A program made the translations under genes and the position numbers. The notes beneath the pieces were generated by a model. That model was not told where the DNA came from and did no database searches. It was given only the letters and a program-made list of their open reading frames with translations. From Maritimibacter sp. (GTDB lineage: Bacteria > Pseudomonadota > Alphaproteobacteria > Rhodobacterales > Rhodobacteraceae), in contig NZNT01000017.1 in assembly GCA_002695005.1 (NCBI GenBank), positions 1-64,000 of the forward strand: a stretch of DNA of 64,000 nt, written 5' to 3'. Shown one piece after another: positions 59,653 to 64,000 of this stretch (position 1 is the first letter of the stretch; every line of letters starts with the position of its first letter).

Positions 59653-61008
59653 TCAGGAGACCGCGCCAAGTCCCGTGTCGAGGGCGTCGATGATCGTGTC
59701 GGCCTCGCTTTCCGATAGGATCAGCGGCGGCGACAGGATGATGTTCGGGCCCGACACGCGCACCATCACGCCGGAGTCGAACACGGCGCGGTGGATGGCA
59801 CCGATGGTCTTCTTGTCGATCGGCGTCTTCGCCTCGGGGTCCGAGACCAGTTCCATCGCCGTCATCATGCCGTGACCGCCGCGCACGTCGCCCACGATGT
59901 CATACTTGTCCTTGAGCCGGTTCAGCCCGTCGAAAAGCTGCGTGCCACGCGCCGCCGCGTTGTCCTTGACGTTCAGGCGCTGGGTTTCCTGCACACAGGC
60001 GATGGCGGCCGCCGCGCCGACCGGGTGGCCGGAATAGGTGTAGCCGGAGCCGATGAAGGCCTTGCCGGTCTTGTCGCCCTCGAACACCTCGGCGATGGCT
60101 TCGGAGATCATCACCGCGCCGAAGGGGAAATAGCCGTTGGTGATGGCCTTGGCGGTGGTCATCATGTCCGGCTTCACGCCCCAGTGGCGGCTGCCCGACC
60201 AGTCGCCGGACCGGCCGAAGGCGGTGATGACCTCGTCCGCGATCAACAGGATGCCGTGGCGGTCGCAGATCTCGCGCACGCCGGGCATGAAGCTTTCATG
60301 CGGGGGGATCACGCCGCCTGCCCCGAGGATCGGCTCCATGATGAAGGCCGCGATGGTTTCGGCCCCCTGAAAGGCGATCTCGTCCTCGAGCGCGGCGAGG
60401 CAGAGCTGGGCCAGCTTTTCGGGGTCGGTCTCGTTGAACGGGTTGCGGTAGGTGTAGGGCGCGGGGATGTGGTAGCAGCCGGGCATCAGCGGCTCATACT
60501 GCGTGCGGAAATTGGCGTTGCCGTTCACGGAGGCGCCCAGCGTGTGGGTGCCGTGGTAGCCCTTTTTCAGCGACAGGTATTTCACCCGCCCGCCCTCGCC
60601 GCGCACCTTGTGGTACTGGCGCGCGAGGCGCAGCGCGATTTCCACGCTGTCGGACCCGCCGGACGTGTAGAACGCCCGCGTGAGGCCGTCCTCGGCAAAG
60701 AAATCCCGCAGGATTTCCCCAAGCTCGATGACGTTGTCGTTCGAGGTGCCGCGAAAGATCGAGTAATACGGCAGGCGGTCGAGCTGCGCGGTGATCGCGT
60801 CTTTCACGGGCTGGCAGGAATAGCCGAGGTTCACGTTCCACAGCCCGCCCACGGCATCGACCAGGCGATTGCCGTCGACATCGGTGATATGCACGCCCTC
60901 GCCGCCCACGATGATGTCGGGGGGATTGGCCTGACTGTCCGCCGGGTGCGCCATCGGGTGCCAGATGTGGCGGGCGTTGTGTTCTTTCAGGAAGTTGCTG
61001 TCTTTCAT
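59653..61008 (-). CDS. Class III omega-aminotransferase
   Basis: 451 residues. The fold-type I class III marks are FYTSGGSDSVEIALRLARQYH, KKGYHGTHTLGAS, LIADEVITAFGRSG and the Schiff-base Lys in TTAKAITNGYFPFGAV. The N-terminus HNARHIWHPMAHP is that of omega-aminotransferases such as taurine- or beta-alanine-pyruvate types. It is downstream of an IclR gene on the same strand, and the TTT transporter diverges beyond that. It probably deaminates the imported or formed amino compound, passing amine to pyruvate. Confidence 0.9.
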   Translation of the reverse strand: MKDSNFLKEHNARHIWHPMAHPADSQANPPDIIVGGEGVHITDVDGNRLVDAVGGLWNVNLGYSCQPVKDAITAQLDRLPYYSIFRGTSNDNVIELGEILRDFFAEDGLTRAFYTSGGSDSVEIALRLARQYHKVRGEGGRVKYLSLKKGYHGTHTLGASVNGNANFRTQYEPLMPGCYHIPAPYTYRNPFNETDPEKLAQLCLAALEDEIAFQGAETIAAFIMEPILGAGGVIPPHESFMPGVREICDRHGILLIADEVITAFGRSGDWSGSRHWGVKPDMMTTAKAITNGYFPFGAVMISEAIAEVFEGDKTGKAFIGSGYTYSGHPVGAAAAIACVQETQRLNVKDNAAARGTQLFDGLNRLKDKYDIVGDVRGGHGMMTAMELVSDPEAKTPIDKKTIGAIHRAVFDSGVMVRVSGPNIILSPPLILSESEADTIIDALDTGLGAVS

Positions 61009-61033
61009 GTGTGCCTCGTCGCTTGGCCCCGGC

Positions 61034-61810
61034 TCACGGTCGGGACAGGGGGTGTTCGGGGGGGTAGGTGCCGCCCAGGGATCGGGTGATGTCGCGCGCG
61101 GCCTGGATCAGCGGGCCGCGGATGGTCGCGAGGTGGTCCGGGGTGGCGCGCACGGAGGGCACCGAGACCGAGAGCGCGCCCACCGGCCTGTCGCCGGAGC
61201 CGAAGATCGCGGTGCCCTGCGAGGCGACCTCGGGATCGAAGGCGTTGGCACTGCTTGCAAGCCCCGTGCGGCGGGTTTCGTCGATGAGGGCGCGCAGCGT
61301 GTCCGGGTCGGTCACCGTCTGATCGGTATAGGCGGTCATCGCGCCGTTGAGGATGCGCGTGCGCAGGTCGTCGGAGCTGAAGGCCAGCACGGCGAGGCCG
61401 GAGGAGGTCGCGTGCAGCGGCAGAAGCTCGGACAGGTTGAAGTGGACCTGCACCCCGTGACGGCGGGGATCGGCGAAGTAGATCGGGGAAAGCTGGTCGC
61501 CCTGAAGAAGCGAGGCATGGACGAGCTCGCCCACGTCTTCGGACAGGCGGTGGACCACGGGCCGGATCAGCGCACGGGTCGGATAGGTCGCCTCGCGCAC
61601 CGCCGAGAGGCGCAGAATCGCGGGGCCGAGGCGATAGGCCCGCGTGGTCGGGTCCTGCTCCAGCCAGCCGTTCTGCATGAGTTCGACAAGGTGGCGATGC
61701 ACCGTCGCCTTGTCCCGCCCGGTCAGCTTCACGAAGTCGCCCAGACCGATTTCGGCGCGGGACTTCGAGAAAAAGTCGAGCAATTCAAGTGCTTTGGTGA
61801 TCGTTCCCAT
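61034..61810 (-). CDS. IclR-family transcriptional regulator (copy 2)
   Basis: 258 residues from the ATG at 61810 with GGGGAG four bases upstream. The HTH (DKATVHRHLVELMQNGWLEQ) and effector domain (GELVHASLLQGDQLSPIYFADPRRHG) closely parallel copy 1 at 2491-3261: both share MGTITKAL, YRLGPAILRL, LLPLHAT and a SLGG-type end. It sits between the aminotransferase gene and the divergent TTT transporter operon and most likely controls these. The effector is unknown. Confidence 0.92.
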   Translation of the reverse strand: MGTITKALELLDFFSKSRAEIGLGDFVKLTGRDKATVHRHLVELMQNGWLEQDPTTRAYRLGPAILRLSAVREATYPTRALIRPVVHRLSEDVGELVHASLLQGDQLSPIYFADPRRHGVQVHFNLSELLPLHATSSGLAVLAFSSDDLRTRILNGAMTAYTDQTVTDPDTLRALIDETRRTGLASSANAFDPEVASQGTAIFGSGDRPVGALSVSVPSVRATPDHLATIRGPLIQAARDITRSLGGTYPPEHPLSRP

Positions 61811-61961
61811 GTGTCTCCCCATGTTTTCGCGCGCATTCTGGCGACATGGCTCAGTGACAGTTGTTGACAGAAGCCCCTCGGCAAGGCAAGTTATTTTAAT
61901 ACCGCCGGTTCAAATAATAAACCGATCAACCGGGCTGGCGGGGATCCACTGGAGGTAAGAC
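61811..61961. promoter_or_regulatory. Divergent promoter of iclR copy 2 and the TTT operon
   Basis: The 151-base gap holds a TGACAG direct repeat (near 61854 and 61865) and AT-rich TTATTTTAATA before the TTT receptor. No GTATAC box is present. Confidence 0.5.
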
Positions 61962-62894
61962 ATGAAGAAGATATTGCTCGCGGCCACATGCGCCATCGCG
62001 ATGCCCCTGACCGCTGCTGCGGAATACCCTGAACAGCCCGTCGAATTCGTCGTCCCGTTCCCGCCGGGCGACCTTGAGGACGTTCTCACGCGGATGATCG
62101 CGGACGAGTTCCAGTCGCAATACGGCGTTCCGGCGGCGGTCGTGAACAAGCCCGGCGGCGGCGGCGGCCCCTTCCCCGGCGCGGCCGAAGTCGCGGGTGC
62201 GGACCCCGACGGGTACACCATCGGCTCGTTCGTCGTGGACGTGCCCGTTGTCGGCCCCGAGACCGGCATCCCGGCGCTTGCCGAGAACCCGTTCGACCCC
62301 ATCGGGATTTTCCTGACCTATCCGTTCGTCATCGCGACGGCGGGGGATGCGCCCTATTCCTCGATCGACGAGCTTGCGGCCCATGCGGCGGATAACGACG
62401 TGGCGCTTGGCCATTTCGGCAATTTCCTGATCCCGACGCAGGTGACGTTCGCGCTGGCCGCCGAGAAGGGCTTTTCGTTCGGCTCCGATGCCGCGTTCGA
62501 CGCGCTCGACTGCAACACGCTGGCCTCGGGCGATGCGGATGTCATCAACACGACGCTGCAACTGATCCTGCCCTGTCTGGACGACGTGAAGGTGCTGGCG
62601 TCGATCGGGGGCGAGCGGCTGCCGCAGACGCCCGACGCGCCGACGGTGGGCGAGCTTGCCCCGACGCTCGATCTTGCGCTGTGGAACGGTCTGTTCGTGC
62701 CCAAGGGCACCCCGCAGGACGTGCGCGACAAGATCGAGGCGGTCGCCATGACGGTGATCAACTCCGACGCGGCCAAGACGCTTGCCGAAGAGACCGGCGC
62801 GCTGGTCTACTGGACCCCGGCGGACGAGGCTGCGGCGCAGATCGAGAAGGACATGGAGACCCTCGGGACCGTGTCCGGGCTCATCGGTAACTGA
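61962..62894 (+). CDS. tctC: TTT transporter periplasmic receptor (TctC/Bug family)
   Basis: 310 residues with GGAGGT upstream. The Sec signal peptide is MKKILLAATCAIAMPLTAAA, cut before EYPEQP. The mature protein follows the Bug fold (VEFVVPFPPGDLEDVLTRMIADEF, NKPGGGGG). Many Bug proteins bind carboxylates by water bridges rather than charges. It is the receptor for the TctAB permease that follows. Confidence 0.9.
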   Translation: MKKILLAATCAIAMPLTAAAEYPEQPVEFVVPFPPGDLEDVLTRMIADEFQSQYGVPAAVVNKPGGGGGPFPGAAEVAGADPDGYTIGSFVVDVPVVGPETGIPALAENPFDPIGIFLTYPFVIATAGDAPYSSIDELAAHAADNDVALGHFGNFLIPTQVTFALAAEKGFSFGSDAAFDALDCNTLASGDADVINTTLQLILPCLDDVKVLASIGGERLPQTPDAPTVGELAPTLDLALWNGLFVPKGTPQDVRDKIEAVAMTVINSDAAKTLAEETGALVYWTPADEAAAQIEKDMETLGTVSGLIGN

Positions 62895-62899
62895 ACAGC

Positions 62900-62925
62900 C
62901 GGGCCCGGCAGATCCGCCGGGCCCG
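62900..62925 (+). terminator. Hairpin between TTT receptor and TctB
   Basis: CGGGCCCGGC (62900-62909) and GCCGGGCCCG (62916-62925) form perfect 10-base arms with a 6-base loop, six bases after the tctC stop. It resembles the hairpins after the other two receptor genes. Confidence 0.7.
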
Positions 62926-62946
62926 TCTCCGTAATGGAGAGGTTCC

Positions 62947-63480
62947 ATGAAGACCTTTCAGGACCTGTTTCGGCGCTACAGGCGGCCGGGCGATTTCTTC
63001 ATCGCCCTGCTGTCGCTTCTGTTCGCGCTGTTCCTGCTGATCAACCTGCCGACGCAGGCCCCGTGGCTGGAGAATGTCAAAACCTTCGCGCAGCCCGCCT
63101 TCTGGCCCGGTGTCGCCGTGATCGGGATGGTCGTGTTCAGTGCGCTGCACCTGTTCGGCGCCATCGTTTCGGAGCGTATTCCGGGGCGGATGGCCGAGGT
63201 GGTGGAGTGGATCAAGGCGCTTGAATTCGCGGCGTGGTTCATGGCCTATGTCTGGCTCGTCCCGCTGCTTGGCTACCTGCCGTCGACGCTGGTTTTCACC
63301 GTTCTTCTCACGCTCAGGCTGGGGTATCGCGGCTGGCGCTGGATCCTTGGCGCGGCGGTCTTCGGCACATTCGTCGTTCTGGTCTTCAAGGGCTTCCTTC
63401 AAGTGCGAATCCCGGCGGGGGAGGTGTATGACTACCTGCCGTCCGGTCCGTTCCGCACCTTTGTCATGACGTATCTCTGA
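62947..63480 (+). CDS. tctB: TTT transporter small membrane subunit TctB
   Basis: 177 residues with GGAGAGG upstream. About four hydrophobic segments are visible, starting FFIALLSLLFALFLLINL and ending VFGTFVVLVFKGFLQV, as in TctB-like small subunits. It overlaps the TctA start. Function is to assist the large permease in proton- or Na+-driven uptake. Confidence 0.85.
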   Translation: MKTFQDLFRRYRRPGDFFIALLSLLFALFLLINLPTQAPWLENVKTFAQPAFWPGVAVIGMVVFSALHLFGAIVSERIPGRMAEVVEWIKALEFAAWFMAYVWLVPLLGYLPSTLVFTVLLTLRLGYRGWRWILGAAVFGTFVVLVFKGFLQVRIPAGEVYDYLPSGPFRTFVMTYL

Positions 63481-64000
63481 TGGTTGAACTCCTCTCCGGC
63501 ATTCAGATGCTCGCCACGCCCGCGGTGCTGTTCGCGCTGCTCGTCGGGTCCATCGGCGGGGTCATCATCGGCGCCATTCCCGGCGTCGGGGCCCCGGTGG
63601 CCATCGCCATCCTGCTGCCCGCGACCTTTTCGATGGAGCCGCTTGTCGGGTTGACGATGCTTCTGGGCATCTACGGCTCGTCGATGTACGGCGGGTCGCT
63701 TCCGGCCATCCTCATCAACACGCCCGGCACGGCGGTCAACGCGCTGACCACCTATGACGGGCATCCGATGACCAAGAGGGGCGAGGCGCTGCGCGCGCTC
63801 GGCCTGGCTTATGGGGCCAGTTTCGTGGGCGGCATCCTGTCGATCCTCGCGCTGATCCTGCTGTCGCCTGTGCTGGCCAAGGTCGCGCCCATGTTCGGCT
63901 CGCGCGAGATCTTTCTCGCCGCGTTGCTGGGGATCGTGCTGGTGGTCATCGCACACCGGGGGCAGACCTTCGCCGCCGGGTCGCTGGCCGCCTTCGGCAT
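63480..64000 (+). CDS. tctA: TTT transporter large membrane subunit TctA (partial)
   Basis: The ATG at 63480 overlaps the TctB stop, and the frame remains open to the window end (173 codons). It begins MVELLSGIQMLATPAVLFAL and shows the TctA motifs GVIIGAIPGVGAPVAIAILLP and GIYGSSMYGGSLPAILINTPG, the latter near a conserved substrate loop. The rest lies beyond the window. It forms the transport path with TctB and the TctC receptor. Confidence 0.92.
   Translation, partial: MVELLSGIQMLATPAVLFALLVGSIGGVIIGAIPGVGAPVAIAILLPATFSMEPLVGLTMLLGIYGSSMYGGSLPAILINTPGTAVNALTTYDGHPMTKRGEALRALGLAYGASFVGGILSILALILLSPVLAKVAPMFGSREIFLAALLGIVLVVIAHRGQTFAAGSLAAFG

Noticed and set aside
61854-61870. TGACAG direct repeat upstream of iclR copy 2 as a counterpart of the copy 1 operator
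   Set aside because: The words are direct rather than inverted and differ from AGTGTC-N7-GACACT, so I do not claim a shared operator.
1-64000. Insertion sequences, tRNA, rRNA or CRISPR arrays
   Set aside because: No transposase-like proteins, terminal repeats, cloverleaf-like blocks, rRNA-like segments or spaced direct repeats were recognised by eye; small degraded elements could be missed.

Overview
The window is GC-rich DNA from an alphaproteobacterium, most likely a Rhodobacterales (Roseobacter-group) member. This rests on the codon bias, the density of TRAP, TTT and LIV transporters, the overlapping ATGA operons, and the replication module type. It carries a large catabolic gene cluster next to a complete replication and partition module, so it is probably part of a plasmid or chromid. 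I see no rRNA, tRNA, CRISPR array or transposase.

Layout. 1-156 is the tail of a probable SulP transporter. 224-7764 holds a sugar-kinase-like phosphotransferase plus class III PLP enzyme pair, an IclR regulator, a TRAP transporter and an NmrA-like oxidoreductase. 7798-19921 holds a tightly coupled five-gene operon (TIM barrel, EthD, two hotdog halves, CoA ligase), a LIV-type ABC transporter operon, a second CoA ligase and a 2Fe-2S ferredoxin. 19983-38536 is the catabolic core: a Rieske oxygenase, enoyl-CoA hydratases, SDRs, a degenerate CoA ligase, two tandem KstD-like flavoproteins, a fumarate-reductase-like flavoprotein, a GMC oxidoreductase, an aldo/keto reductase, a dihydrolipoyl dehydrogenase, a ThuA-like protein and a CoA ligase. 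38533-39124 is a ParDE toxin-antitoxin pair. 39175-54241 holds a GntR/FCD regulator, a 2-oxoacid dehydrogenase (E1alpha, E1beta, E2), an acyl-CoA dehydrogenase, a Rieske ferredoxin, a second Rieske oxygenase, a MaoC hydratase, a CaiB CoA-transferase, and an OB-fold/thiolase-like pair. 54262-59547 is the replicon backbone: Rep initiator, iteron-bearing origin, parA, parB, four parS-like palindromes, ccdAB and a dif-like site. 59653-64000 holds a class III aminotransferase, a second IclR regulator and a TTT (TctCBA) transporter, mirroring the module at the left end.

How it fits together. Three uptake systems could bring in organic acids or related substrates. CoA ligases and a CoA-transferase would activate them; Rieske oxygenases, KstD-like dehydrogenases, hydratases, SDRs and an acyl-CoA dehydrogenase would open and shorten the carbon skeleton; a thiolase-like protein lacking its usual Cys could perform retro-aldol cleavage; and a 2-oxoacid dehydrogenase would process a keto product. 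The mix resembles steroid, cyclic-terpenoid or alicyclic acid catabolism, but the substrate cannot be read from sequence. A GTATAC-centred palindrome recurs in the promoters of most of these operons and may be the operator of the GntR regulator encoded at 40758-41444, which would make this a multi-operon regulon.
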